Origin: Nitrosomonadales bacterium | GTDB taxonomy: Bacteria > Pseudomonadota > Gammaproteobacteria > Burkholderiales > Nitrosomonadaceae | Assembly (NCBI GenBank): GCA_004525885.1 | Contig: SPBV01000013.1 | Coordinates: 1-16,858, forward strand | Reading direction: 5' to 3' | DNA: 16,858 nt | Shown here: piece by piece, positions 1-7,772 of the stretch | How the letters are laid out: each line of letters opens with the position of its first letter | Position numbering within the stretch: the stretch's first letter is position 1 | Translations under genes and position numbers: made by a program | The notes under the pieces: model-generated | Seen by the model: only the letters and a program-made list of their open reading frames with translations | What the model was told of the DNA's origin: nothing | Databases searched by the model: none

Positions 1-2015
1 ATGCCTCTTACTAGGGCATGGGTTAATCGCTGTTGGACTGGCTCATTACGCCAAGTTAGATCCTCAATATTTTCTTTACTTTGTCCTTTGAAACTCTCGG
101 CGAATTCAACCAGTCTTTCAGTTGCATCAGGGCGCCGGTTGAGCAACACATCCTCAACGTGTTCCAACAAATCTTTTGGTATGTCAGAATAAACACCTAG
201 CTGTCCTGCATTAACAATTCCCATGGTCATTCCTGCACGGACGGCATGATACAAGAAGGCTGTATGGATTGCCTCACGTATTGCCTCTTGGCCGCGAAAT
301 GAGAATGAAACATTGGATACTCCACCGCTTACTTTGGCATAAGGCAGAGTTTGTTTAATGACGTGTGTAGCTTCGATGAAATCAACACCATAATTGTTAT
401 GTTCCTCAATACCGGTAGCAACTGCGAAAATATTTGGATCAAAAATAATATCCTCTGGAGGGAAGCGTACCTGATCAACTAAAATTCGGTAACATCGAGT
501 GCAGATCTCTATTTTGCGGGCCTGCGTGTCTGCCTGGCCTGATTCGTCAAAGGCCATCACAATTACTGCCGCACCGTAGCGACGAGCGAGTTTAGCGTGC
601 CTAATAAATTCTTCTTCACCTTCCTTCATACTTATAGAGTTGATCACAGCCTTGCCCTGTACCCTTTTTAAACCAGCCTCAATAACTGACCATTTACTTG
701 AATCAAGCATTATTGGCACACGGCTGATATCTGGCTCAGCTGCAATCAGATTTAGGAATGTCACCATAGCTTTTTGTGAGTCAAGCATTGCTTCATCCAT
801 ATTGATGTCAATAATTTGTGCGCCGTTTTCTACCTGGCTACGTGCAACACTTAGTGCTTCTGTATAATTATCATTGAGTATCAGACGAGAAAAGGCTTTA
901 GAACCGGTGACGTTGGTACGTTCGCCTATATTCACAAATAATGAATTATCGTTGATGTTGAGTGGTTCTAGGCCAGATAGACGCAGTTCTCTTGGGATAT
1001 CAGGGATTGCGCGTGGCTTTATTCCCTTCACTGCCTTAGCAATAGCTTGAATGTGTGCGGGTGTGGTACCACAGCAGCCGCCGACAGTATTGACGAAACC
1101 AGACTGTGCAAAGTCCTTGATTAGCTTCGCGGTGTACTCGGGGGATTCATCATAACCCGTTTCTGCTAGTGGATTTGGTAGGCCAGCGTTAGGATGAGCA
1201 CTGACATACACTCCAGCAACTTTAGAAAGCTCCTCGATATATGGTCGCATCAATTCTGCACCAAGTGCGCAATTAAGTCCCACCGACAATGGTTGGACAT
1301 GGCTAACCGAGTTCCAAAATGCTTCTGGCGTTTGTCCAGAAAGTGTGCGCCCGGAGGCATCTGTTATGGTTACCGATATCATGATGGGAATACGAGAATT
1401 AGAAGTTTCAAAATACTGGTCTATCGCGAACAGCGCGGCTTTTGCATTTAGTGTGTCAAAGATAGTTTCTACCAATAAAATATTTGCACCACCATCTATT
1501 AGGCCCCGAATAGATTCCGAATAATCTGTCACTAATTCATCAAAAGTTATGTTGCGAAACCCAGGGTCATTTACGTCTGGAGAAATAGAAGTAGTCTTAG
1601 TGGTTGGGCCTAACACTCCTGCAACAAAGCGTGGTTTATTCGGAGTTTTTATTTCCATTGCATGCGTTGCTTCATGCGCTAGTTTTGCGCCAGAGAAATT
1701 TAGTTCGTACACTAAATCTTGCATATGGTAATCGGCCATTGAAGCTGAATTGGAATTGAAAGTATTAGTCTCAATAATGTCAGCGCCTGCTTCTAGATAG
1801 CTAGTATGGATTGCACGAATAACTTGTGGCTGAGTGAGCGTTAGAAGATCATTGTTTCCCTTAAGATCATGAGGAAAATCTTTGAAACGCGTGCCGCGAT
1901 AATCTGCTTCGTTAAGTTTGTAGCTCTGGATCATGGTACCCATGGCGCCATCTAGCATCAAGATTCGTTTTGTAAGCAGATCATTCAACAGGTCGGTGCG
2001 GCGGCTTTTATTCAT
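1..2015 (-). CDS. metH: Cobalamin-dependent methionine synthase, N-terminal part (runs off left edge)
   Basis: MetH transfers a methyl group from methyl-tetrahydrofolate to homocysteine through cobalamin, making methionine in the cytoplasm. The minus frame is open for 671 codons from the ATG at 2015-2013 to the window edge. Near the start is LMLDGAMGTMIQ, the usual beginning of the homocysteine-binding barrel. The three zinc ligands are visible as Cys249 (GLNCALG) and Cys314-Cys315 (GGCCGTTP). The pterin-binding barrel begins at about residue 360 with NIGERTNVTGS and contains IDINMDEAM. About 1,230 residues are usual for the family, so the cap, cobalamin and reactivation domains lie outside the window, and I cannot tell whether the gene is intact there. 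The frame stays open upstream of 2015, but this ATG matches the family start; its ribosome site is weak. I recognised no cobalamin, SAM or SAH riboswitch upstream. Confidence 0.97.
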   Translation of the reverse strand, partial: MNKSRRTDLLNDLLTKRILMLDGAMGTMIQSYKLNEADYRGTRFKDFPHDLKGNNDLLTLTQPQVIRAIHTSYLEAGADIIETNTFNSNSASMADYHMQDLVYELNFSGAKLAHEATHAMEIKTPNKPRFVAGVLGPTTKTTSISPDVNDPGFRNITFDELVTDYSESIRGLIDGGANILLVETIFDTLNAKAALFAIDQYFETSNSRIPIMISVTITDASGRTLSGQTPEAFWNSVSHVQPLSVGLNCALGAELMRPYIEELSKVAGVYVSAHPNAGLPNPLAETGYDESPEYTAKLIKDFAQSGFVNTVGGCCGTTPAHIQAIAKAVKGIKPRAIPDIPRELRLSGLEPLNINDNSLFVNIGERTNVTGSKAFSRLILNDNYTEALSVARSQVENGAQIIDINMDEAMLDSQKAMVTFLNLIAAEPDISRVPIMLDSSKWSVIEAGLKRVQGKAVINSISMKEGEEEFIRHAKLARRYGAAVIVMAFDESGQADTQARKIEICTRCYRILVDQVRFPPEDIIFDPNIFAVATGIEEHNNYGVDFIEATHVIKQTLPYAKVSGGVSNVSFSFRGQEAIREAIHTAFLYHAVRAGMTMGIVNAGQLGVYSDIPKDLLEHVEDVLLNRRPDATERLVEFAESFKGQSKENIEDLTWRNEPVQQRLTHALVRG

Positions 2016-2599
2016 ATCTAGTCTACGTTTTGGAAAAAAGATTTCATCATGCCTCGTCAATCTACCGCGGCAACTTAGTGCGAAAAGGGGTATTCGTTTT
2101 GCCTCGTATGCTTTTTGGGAGGCTGACGTTAACTATTCTATAGTGTTTGTGCAACACGATAAAGTTCTTGGTCCTATCCTATTTTGTTTTTGTAAATTTA
2201 AACGTGGTCGTTGGGTGTGAGTTTTCCATAAAGAAGCTGTTTGACTTGCGGAGGTTATTATTTTGAAAAGGTGTGGAATATCTGATGAATTCTAGCAATT
2301 TGATAACTTATATATGAGAAAGATTAACTACATGCAGATGTTGTTTTCATTTTATTTTTTTTCTTCAAATTATTTAACTAGGTCAAACCGGACTTGACGA
2401 TAGGTCAAGCTGGACTGGCTACTCGTAATAAATGCATTTATCTTATCTCAGATGTAGGCGTGATATCTAAGCCGAAACCAGGGAAGCTAGTTATATGTGG
2501 CAATATAATTTTTACAAGTTTAACAAACTTAATCCCACATTTTGTTTATGAATATGGGTAAAGCAGGAGATTCACACATACATCACATATCTGTAAGAT
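2016..2599. other. 584-base gene-free gap between ubiK and metH
   Basis: No open frame here resembles a protein, and no tRNA or known riboswitch was recognised. Both flanking genes point left, so the gap is downstream of ubiK and upstream of metH. Near metH the minus-strand transcript would contain GCCTC (2122-2118) able to pair with GAGGC (2105-2101), and a second identical GAGGC lies at 2055-2051. A weak minus-strand -10-like TAGAAT sits at 2140-2135 without a good -35. A 22-base-period direct repeat lies in the middle and is listed separately. No hairpin plus U-run terminator was seen after ubiK. Confidence 0.6.
2379..2416. repeat. Two 16-base direct repeats with an embedded palindrome
   Basis: TAGGTCAAACCGGACT at 2379-2394 is repeated as TAGGTCAAGCTGGACT at 2401-2416, with 14 of 16 bases the same and a period of 22 bases, about two helical turns. 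Across the junction, CTTGAC (2393-2398) and GTCAAG (2404-2409) form a perfect 6-base inverted repeat with a 5-base centre. This arrangement would suit a dimeric DNA-binding protein, but I cannot name one. The site is about 365-400 bases upstream of the metH start. Confidence 0.5.
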
Positions 2600-2866
2600 T
2601 TACGTTTTTTTAGTCTTCTTGGGTTTTGTTTCTTTAGGTTTGTTCTCTAGTTCAGCAACCTTTGTCTCTAATGCACTTAATTTCTCACGTGTTCGTATTA
2701 ACATTTCTTGTTGTACGTCAAACTCATCGCGTGTAACTAGATCTAGCCGAGTGAAAACTCCAGCTAGCAAAACACGTAGATTTTTTTCTACATCCTTTAC
2801 CGGACTCTGTGCTACCAGGTCGTTAATTTTTGTGCTAATTTCATCCAATAGTTTTTGGTTCAACAT
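2600..2866 (-). CDS. ubiK: Ubiquinone biosynthesis accessory factor UbiK (BMFP/YqiC family)
   Basis: This is a small 88-residue protein of the BMFP family. In E. coli, UbiK works with UbiJ and the Ubi hydroxylases to support aerobic ubiquinone synthesis. The sequence has the family layout: an amphipathic N-terminal helix (MLNQKLLDEISTKINDLV), the core VEKNLRVLLAGVFTRLDLVTRDEFDVQ, a coiled coil (about residues 55-75), and a basic tail ending PKKTKKT. An ATG nine codons upstream (2893) is in frame. The ATG at 2866 is preferred because GGAGG stands four bases before it and because it matches the family's start. It is divergent from amgK with about 100 bases between starts. The lysine-rich tail suggests contact with lipid or nucleic acid, which is inference. 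Confidence 0.88.
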   Translation of the reverse strand: MLNQKLLDEISTKINDLVAQSPVKDVEKNLRVLLAGVFTRLDLVTRDEFDVQQEMLIRTREKLSALETKVAELENKPKETKPKKTKKT

Positions 2867-2870
2867 AATT

Positions 2871-2875
2871 CCTCC
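2871..2875 (-). promoter_or_regulatory. Strong ribosome binding site that fixes the ubiK start
   Basis: On the minus strand GGAGG is followed by AATT and then the ATG at 2866-2864. It is the best Shine-Dalgarno match I saw in the window. It lies inside the nine-codon extension that would result from starting at 2893, which argues against that longer form. Confidence 0.8.
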
Positions 2876-2967
2876 GTTATTTTCTTTCGCCATCCAAATG
2901 GATGATGAATTCTACTTGCATGATAAAATCTCATACTTTGTAAAATAAGGCAATCGGTAGATCAATC

Positions 2968-3993
2968 ATGAATCAATTAGGACGTTACCAGCTTTTAGAA
3001 AATTGGATTAAAGGTAAATTCCCCACTAGGCCTTTCTTGTTGTCTCCAGCCTCTAATGACGCAAGTTTCCGCCGCTATTTTCGTGTAACATTTAGTGAGA
3101 AATCTGCCCATAAAGCATTGATCGTGATGGATGCTCCTCCGCAGCATGAGGACTGTGTTCCATTTCTGCATGTAGCTAATATTTTTTCTGCAGCAAAGGT
3201 ACATGTACCTGAAGTGCTGGCACAGGATTTGGAGCAAGGGTTTTTACTGCTTTCAGATCTTGAAAGCACTACATACTTGGAAGCAATAAGCGCCAATCCC
3301 TTAATTGCTGATCGTTTATATCGCGATGCGGTAGATGCGCTTATTAGAATACAGTTAGTAAGTCGCTCTGGGGTGCTACCTGATTATGACGAGACACTTC
3401 TTCTTAAAGAGTTAAATCTGTTTCCAGATTGGTATCTGGCTAAACACTTGCAGATAGCGCTAAATGTAAAACAGAAAAGAGAACTTGATGAAGGTTTCAC
3501 AAAGATTTTACAAAACAACCTTGCCCAGCCCAGAGTATTTGTGCATCGTGATTACCATTCACGAAACCTTATGGTTACGACCCCTAATCCAGGCATTGTT
3601 GACTTCCAGGATGCAGTATATGGGCCTATTACTTACGATCTAGTGTCACTATTTAAGGATGCCTATATTTACTGGGACGAAGAACGCATACTTGACTGGA
3701 TAATACGGTACTGGGAGAAAGCCAGAAAAACTGGACTTCCCGTAGCTGAGAATTTTTCTGATTTCTACCGTGATTTTGAGTGGATGGGCGTACAGCGACA
3801 TATCAAAGTGCTCGGTATATTCGCACGCTTGTGTTACCGCGACGGTAAGAATAATTATCTTAAGGATGTGCCCCCGGTGATAAATTATTTACGAAAGACC
3901 TGCGAACGTTACCATGAACTTAATTTTATGCTGGTGCTATTAGATGAGTTAGAAAGTAAAAGACAAGAAATAGAAGCTGGCCATGATTCATAA
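2968..3993 (+). CDS. amgK: N-acetylmuramate/N-acetylglucosamine anomeric kinase AmgK (phosphotransferase family)
   Basis: AmgK phosphorylates N-acetylmuramic acid (and GlcNAc) at the anomeric carbon. MurU then converts the product to UDP-MurNAc, a shortcut that recycles cell-wall sugar past the fosfomycin-sensitive MurA step, as shown in Pseudomonas. The 341-residue protein has the aminoglycoside-phosphotransferase fold. An N-lobe containing NDASFRRYFRV is followed by the catalytic loop VHRDYHSRNLM (Asp195 as likely base, Asn200) and the metal-binding IVDFQDA (Asp212). The next gene is murU, which overlaps it by 11 bases, and that pairing is the main reason for naming it AmgK rather than a generic kinase. 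The ribosome site is weak (GGTAG about nine bases upstream). Length and motifs are complete. Confidence 0.9.
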   Translation: MNQLGRYQLLENWIKGKFPTRPFLLSPASNDASFRRYFRVTFSEKSAHKALIVMDAPPQHEDCVPFLHVANIFSAAKVHVPEVLAQDLEQGFLLLSDLESTTYLEAISANPLIADRLYRDAVDALIRIQLVSRSGVLPDYDETLLLKELNLFPDWYLAKHLQIALNVKQKRELDEGFTKILQNNLAQPRVFVHRDYHSRNLMVTTPNPGIVDFQDAVYGPITYDLVSLFKDAYIYWDEERILDWIIRYWEKARKTGLPVAENFSDFYRDFEWMGVQRHIKVLGIFARLCYRDGKNNYLKDVPPVINYLRKTCERYHELNFMLVLLDELESKRQEIEAGHDS

Positions 3994-4729
3994 GAAAGAA
4001 CGATTTAAAGCAATGATTCTGGCTGCTGGACGTGGTGCACGTATGCGTCCTTTGACCGATACTTTACCTAAGCCATTGCTGTGTGTGGGAAATAAACCAT
4101 TAATTGAATATCACATTGAGAATTTGGCGCGCGCAGGTTTTGTGGATATCGTAATTAATCATGCTTATTTGGGGCAAATGATTGAAACTGCATTGGGGGA
4201 TGGAAAGCGTTATGGTGTCAACATCTGCTATTCCGATGAAACTATAGCGCTGGAAACAGCAGGTGGTATTGTTAAAGCGTTGCCACTATTGGAGAATAGG
4301 GATGGAAATGAGCCAGGTGAACAACCTTTCCTTATAATTAATGCGGATATATATTGTGAGATTGATTTCTCTAAATTGTTACCTATTTTACGACAGATGA
4401 AAACGAGTTTAGATACAGATACGGCACATTTGGTGATGGTGAGTAACCAGGAACACCATCCTCATGGTGATTTCGTTCTTGATTCTGGCAGGTTGGCGCT
4501 AATAGGTAAGGAAAAATTTACTTTTAGTGGAATTGGTATCTATAAACCATCTTTTTTTAAAGGCATCAAACCTGGTGTGGTATCGAAACTTGCGCCAAAA
4601 CTATGTCAGGCAATTACTGCTGGGAAAGTTAGTGGCGAATATTATAAGGGTGTATGGGTGGATGTCGGCACACCAGAACGTCTACATAGACTCGATATTC
4701 AACTCAGAAATGAACAGGAAAAACTCTAG
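3983..4729 (+). CDS. murU: N-acetylmuramate alpha-1-phosphate uridylyltransferase MurU
   Basis: MurU joins UTP to MurNAc-1-phosphate to form UDP-MurNAc, completing the recycling path begun by AmgK. The 248-residue protein is a short nucleotidyltransferase of the sugar-1-phosphate type. It has the signature LAAGRGARMRPLTDTLPKPLL (Lys30 in the PKP motif), NADIY as a metal/nucleotide-binding segment, SGIGIYKP in the middle and DVGTPERL near the end. It lacks the long C-terminal left-handed helix of GlmU, as expected for MurU. The start at 3983 overlaps the end of amgK in another frame, which suggests coupled translation. An internal ATG at 4013 would remove part of the first strand and is less likely. 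RmlA-like or mannose-1-phosphate guanylyltransferase annotations are alternatives, but the AmgK pairing favours MurU. Confidence 0.9.
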   Translation: MIHKKERFKAMILAAGRGARMRPLTDTLPKPLLCVGNKPLIEYHIENLARAGFVDIVINHAYLGQMIETALGDGKRYGVNICYSDETIALETAGGIVKALPLLENRDGNEPGEQPFLIINADIYCEIDFSKLLPILRQMKTSLDTDTAHLVMVSNQEHHPHGDFVLDSGRLALIGKEKFTFSGIGIYKPSFFKGIKPGVVSKLAPKLCQAITAGKVSGEYYKGVWVDVGTPERLHRLDIQLRNEQEKL

Positions 4730-4771
4730 CTTGCTTTGCTTTATCCCAAAAATCCTGCAAGAATCCTCTCT

Positions 4772-6082
4772 ATGATTCCGATTAAATCTTATGGCATACG
4801 TCGCCGACATCTAGCATCGAAGATGCAAAAAGGGATAGCCATCATCCCGACTTCCCCAGAGCGAGTACGGAGTCGTGATGGGTTTTATCCCTATCGTTTT
4901 GACAGTTATTTCTATTATCTGACGGGCTTTAGTGAACCAGAGGCAGTGTTGGTCATAGTGGCGGGAAATGATGGAATCCCAACTAAGGACATACTATTCT
5001 GTCAAGACAAAGATATAGAACGTGAAATCTGGAATGGTTTTCGGTACGGACCAGAGTCTGCAAAGGAAGTGTTTAGTATCGATGAAACATACCCTATTTC
5101 TAGACTGGATGAAATCCTGCCTAAGCTACTTGTTGACCAACCCAAAGTGTATTACGCGTTAGGGCAAGATGCTGGTTGGGATTTGCGCCTAACTGGTTGG
5201 ATCAACCAGGTACGGGAACAGGTCCGAAGTGGTTTTTCCGCACCTGCTGAAATTTGTGACAGTCGGTTGTTATTAGACGAGATGCGCTTGTTCAAAAGTA
5301 CGGAAGAACTTCAGCTTATGCGTTGTGCAGCAGAAATTTCTAGTGGTGCTCATCGTCGTGCAATGCGGATGACTCGTCCTGGCATGAAGGAATATGAAGT
5401 TGAGGCGGAACTTTTGCACGAATTTCGTAATAATGGTGCAGAAGCACCTGCTTACACGCCTATCGTTGCAGGTGGTGCAAATGCGTGCGTGTTACATTAT
5501 GTTAAGAACAACATGGAACTAAAATCTGGCGATTTATTGTTGATCGATGCTGGCTGCGAGTTACACGGATATGTTGCAGATATTACTCGTACATTTCCTA
5601 TAAATGGTAAATTTAGTTCAGTACAAAAGGATGTGTATCAGCTAGTTTTGTCTGCCCAGTCTGCCGCAATTAGTACAGTGCAGCCAGGTAATCTTTGGGA
5701 TGCGCCGCATACTGCGGCACTACAGGTGTTAGTGCAGGGGTTTATTGATTTGGGTCTATGTCATGGAAGCGTAGACTCAGTTATTGAATCAGAAGACTAC
5801 AGACGTTTTTACATGCATCGAACTGGCCACTGGTTGGGATTGGATGTGCATGATGTAGGTGAATATAAGCAAGGTGGAAAATGGCGTTTATTTCATCCAG
5901 GAATGGTCCTTACTGTGGAACCGGGTTGCTATATTCGTCCTGCAGAAAATGTGCCTAGTCATTTTTGGAATATTGGCGTACGTGTTGAGGATGACGTAAT
6001 GGTAACAAAGTCTGGTTGTGAGGTATTGACAGTATCTGCACCTAAGTCAGTTGACGAAATTGAAGAGTTAATGCAGAGTTAG
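4772..6082 (+). CDS. pepP: Xaa-Pro aminopeptidase PepP (aminopeptidase P, M24B)
   Basis: PepP removes an N-terminal residue that precedes proline, using two manganese ions. The 436-residue protein has the aminopeptidase P N-terminal domain (RSRDGFYPYRFDSYFYYLTGF) and the pita-bread catalytic domain. All five metal ligands are visible: Asp259 and Asp270 (IDAG, VADITRTF), His353 (TGHWLGLDVHD), Glu383 (LTVEPGCY) and Glu406 (VRVEDD). These fall almost exactly at the E. coli positions. The frame extends 12 codons upstream to a TTG at 4736. I prefer the ATG at 4772 because MIPIKSYGIRRRHLASKM aligns with the start of known PepP proteins. It is followed after four bases by a small membrane protein gene and then ubiH; pepP next to ubiH is also seen in gammaproteobacteria. 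Confidence 0.96.
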   Translation: MIPIKSYGIRRRHLASKMQKGIAIIPTSPERVRSRDGFYPYRFDSYFYYLTGFSEPEAVLVIVAGNDGIPTKDILFCQDKDIEREIWNGFRYGPESAKEVFSIDETYPISRLDEILPKLLVDQPKVYYALGQDAGWDLRLTGWINQVREQVRSGFSAPAEICDSRLLLDEMRLFKSTEELQLMRCAAEISSGAHRRAMRMTRPGMKEYEVEAELLHEFRNNGAEAPAYTPIVAGGANACVLHYVKNNMELKSGDLLLIDAGCELHGYVADITRTFPINGKFSSVQKDVYQLVLSAQSAAISTVQPGNLWDAPHTAALQVLVQGFIDLGLCHGSVDSVIESEDYRRFYMHRTGHWLGLDVHDVGEYKQGGKWRLFHPGMVLTVEPGCYIRPAENVPSHFWNIGVRVEDDVMVTKSGCEVLTVSAPKSVDEIEELMQS

Positions 6083-6086
6083 TGCG

Positions 6087-6455
6087 ATGAATGAAGATTG
6101 GAAAATAATAGTTAAAAGAGCGTCTAGGTTTGAGGAAAATTCTTCTCAAGAGGGGATGAATGCGGCACTCGCAACTAAACGCTGGGTGACATCTTTAGTA
6201 TTAATTCCTATATTAATAGTGCTAGTAATTTTTGGCATTTTCTTCTTCGCTGTATTCTTAGCTTTATTTGCAATAGCTGCTGTTGGTTTTGGGATTCGTT
6301 TCTGGTGGTTAAGACGTGAGTTAACTAAATCTGTGCGTTCAGACAATCCGGTAGGTCCATTAGAAACCGCAGATACGGTAGAAGGGGAGTATGTTGTAGT
6401 CGAAGAGGATCAGGCTGCCGAAACAGAAATTAGAAGGGACGAGGTAGATAGGTGA
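6087..6455 (+). CDS. Small two-helix inner-membrane protein of unknown function
   Basis: I do not recognise a named family. The 122-residue product has a charged N-terminal tail of about 30 residues and a hydrophobic region at about residues 34-70 (TSLVLIPILIVLVIFGIFFF, then AVFLALFAIAAVGFGIRFWW). That region could form two closely spaced membrane helices. After the basic WWLRREL comes an acidic C-terminal tail containing VEGEYVVVEED. The start lies four bases after the pepP stop, and ubiH begins 28 bases after its end, so it is very probably in the same transcript. Its position between pepP and ubiH suggests, but does not show, a link to membrane-bound quinone metabolism. Its composition resembles its neighbours, so it is not an obvious newcomer. 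Confidence 0.8.
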   Translation: MNEDWKIIVKRASRFEENSSQEGMNAALATKRWVTSLVLIPILIVLVIFGIFFFAVFLALFAIAAVGFGIRFWWLRRELTKSVRSDNPVGPLETADTVEGEYVVVEEDQAAETEIRRDEVDR

Positions 6456-6483
6456 GTCAAACAAAAAAACCGTATTAGAAACC

Positions 6484-7647
6484 ATGGCATCCAAGCATTA
6501 CGACCTTATCATTATCGGCGGCGGCCCAGTAGGCATGTCTCTATCACTTGCTTTACGTAATAGTGGATTGTCTGTATTGTTACTGGAAGCACGCGGGGCA
6601 CCAGAAAAAAAAGAAGACCCTCGTCCACTAGCATTCTCTCATGGCAGTCGATTAATTTTACAGCGTTTAGGTGTATGGGAATCTTTACCAAAGATTTCTC
6701 TCATTACGGCAATACATATTTCCAATCGTGGTGGTTTTGGACGTACTGTACTAACCGCTTGCGAGGTTGGTGTGCCAGCTTTAGGCTATGTAGTAGCTCA
6801 CCATGATGTATTTCGAGCAATGCATGAGAGGTTGCAAGATTGTAGAATTGACTATCTAACGGAGGCTCAGGTAATACGGTTAGAATCAGATGTAACAGAG
6901 GGGCGGGGTGAGTTTCGGCATAATGGAGTAATAAAACAAGTAACGGCAAATCTATTAGTGTTAGCTGATGGCGGCCGTCTTACAGGGCAAGTAGAAGGCA
7001 TTACTCAGCATGTGCATGACTATGAACAATGGGCGATTGTGGCGAGAATCGAAACTTCACTCCCTCAGTGTGGTACAGCTTATGAGCGCTTCACCTCTGA
7101 TGGTCCTGTGGCTTTTTTGCCACTAGATAAGTATTTTTCCTTAGTGTGGAGTGTTTCTCCATCAGCAGCACAAGAAATTCTCAGTTTAGATGACGTTACA
7201 TTCTTAGCGCGCCTGCATCACCAGTTTGGCGACCGCCTTGGAAAATTTATTGGTGCCAGTAAACGTTCTGGTTTTCCACTTGCACTTAAGTATGCGGAGC
7301 CTACAACGGCATGTCGTGTTGCACTGATTGGAAATGCTGCGCAAACCTTGCATCCTGTGGCGGGGCAAGGTTTTAATTTAGGGCTACGTGATGCCTGGGA
7401 ATTATCAGGAGAGATCATCATAATGCCTTCTGAAGTTGGATCTCCTACAATGCTTTCAAAGTATCGTGACAAGCGTCAGACTGACAGTGGAGCAGGAAGA
7501 ATTTTTACGGATTCTTTGGTTAAGCTCTTTTCCAACGACGATATTTTGTTACGGGGCGTGTGTGGGATTGGATTAAGTGCTCTTGATTGCTTGCCATCAG
7601 CTAAACGTTTTGTAGCTAAACGTATGATGTTTGGTTCAAGAGGATAA
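6484..7647 (+). CDS. ubiH: FAD-dependent ubiquinone hydroxylase, UbiH/UbiF/VisC family
   Basis: These flavoprotein monooxygenases add hydroxyl groups to the aromatic ring during ubiquinone synthesis, using NAD(P)H and oxygen. The 387-residue protein begins with the Rossmann FAD motif YDLIIIGGGPVGMSLSLAL (residues 6-24). DPRPLAFSHGS follows at about residue 46, and the second FAD motif ALIGNAAQTLHPVAGQGFN, with its family GD-type loop as GN, is at about 279-297, then LGLRDAWEL. The length suits the family (E. coli UbiH has 392 residues). Which ring position it acts on cannot be decided here, since betaproteobacteria use varying UbiH/UbiL/UbiM/UbiF sets; the symbol rests on best overall resemblance and the pepP neighbour. 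A run of eight A at 6605-6612 is in frame. The upstream ribosome site is weak. Confidence 0.87.
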   Translation: MASKHYDLIIIGGGPVGMSLSLALRNSGLSVLLLEARGAPEKKEDPRPLAFSHGSRLILQRLGVWESLPKISLITAIHISNRGGFGRTVLTACEVGVPALGYVVAHHDVFRAMHERLQDCRIDYLTEAQVIRLESDVTEGRGEFRHNGVIKQVTANLLVLADGGRLTGQVEGITQHVHDYEQWAIVARIETSLPQCGTAYERFTSDGPVAFLPLDKYFSLVWSVSPSAAQEILSLDDVTFLARLHHQFGDRLGKFIGASKRSGFPLALKYAEPTTACRVALIGNAAQTLHPVAGQGFNLGLRDAWELSGEIIIMPSEVGSPTMLSKYRDKRQTDSGAGRIFTDSLVKLFSNDDILLRGVCGIGLSALDCLPSAKRFVAKRMMFGSRG

Positions 7648-7681
7648 TCAGTAACTAAATAACTTTTTTAGATTCTGCACA

Positions 7682-7705
7682 ACAATTCATTTCCCTTGTA
7701 ATTGT
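7682..7705. promoter_or_regulatory. Inverted repeat upstream of dusB-fis, possible operator
   Basis: ACAATT (7682-7687) and AATTGT (7700-7705) form a perfect 6-base inverted repeat with a 12-base centre, in the 125-base gap between ubiH and dusB. It is AT-rich and could arise by chance. No U-run follows, so it is not a good terminator. No clear promoter hexamers could be assigned here. Confidence 0.25.
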
Positions 7706-7772
7706 CATGGGTTTAGAATTAAGACATGTACTAGTTTATTTCTTCATAATTTCTCATTACTTAATAATAGTT

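Noticed and set aside
2041..2160. SAH riboswitch upstream of metH suggested by ACGAGGC motifs on the minus strand
   Set aside because: The GAGG is not followed by the expected GCGNUGC core, and no matching AGGCUCG-type closing strand is present; only the short GAGG resemblance remains.
1933..2220. A 95-codon plus-strand open frame overlapping the metH start and leader
   Set aside because: Its first part is the antisense of well-conserved metH, and the product has no recognisable composition or motif; it is a chance frame.
2619..2948. Plus-strand open frame of 109 codons across ubiK
   Set aside because: It is antisense to the clear UbiK coding sequence, and its serine/phenylalanine-rich product is typical of a shadow frame.
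7707..7772. N-terminal extension of DusB with a hydrophobic, membrane-like segment
   Set aside because: Family proteins start at the MQIGPY position (7773); the extension simply translates AT-rich intergenic DNA.
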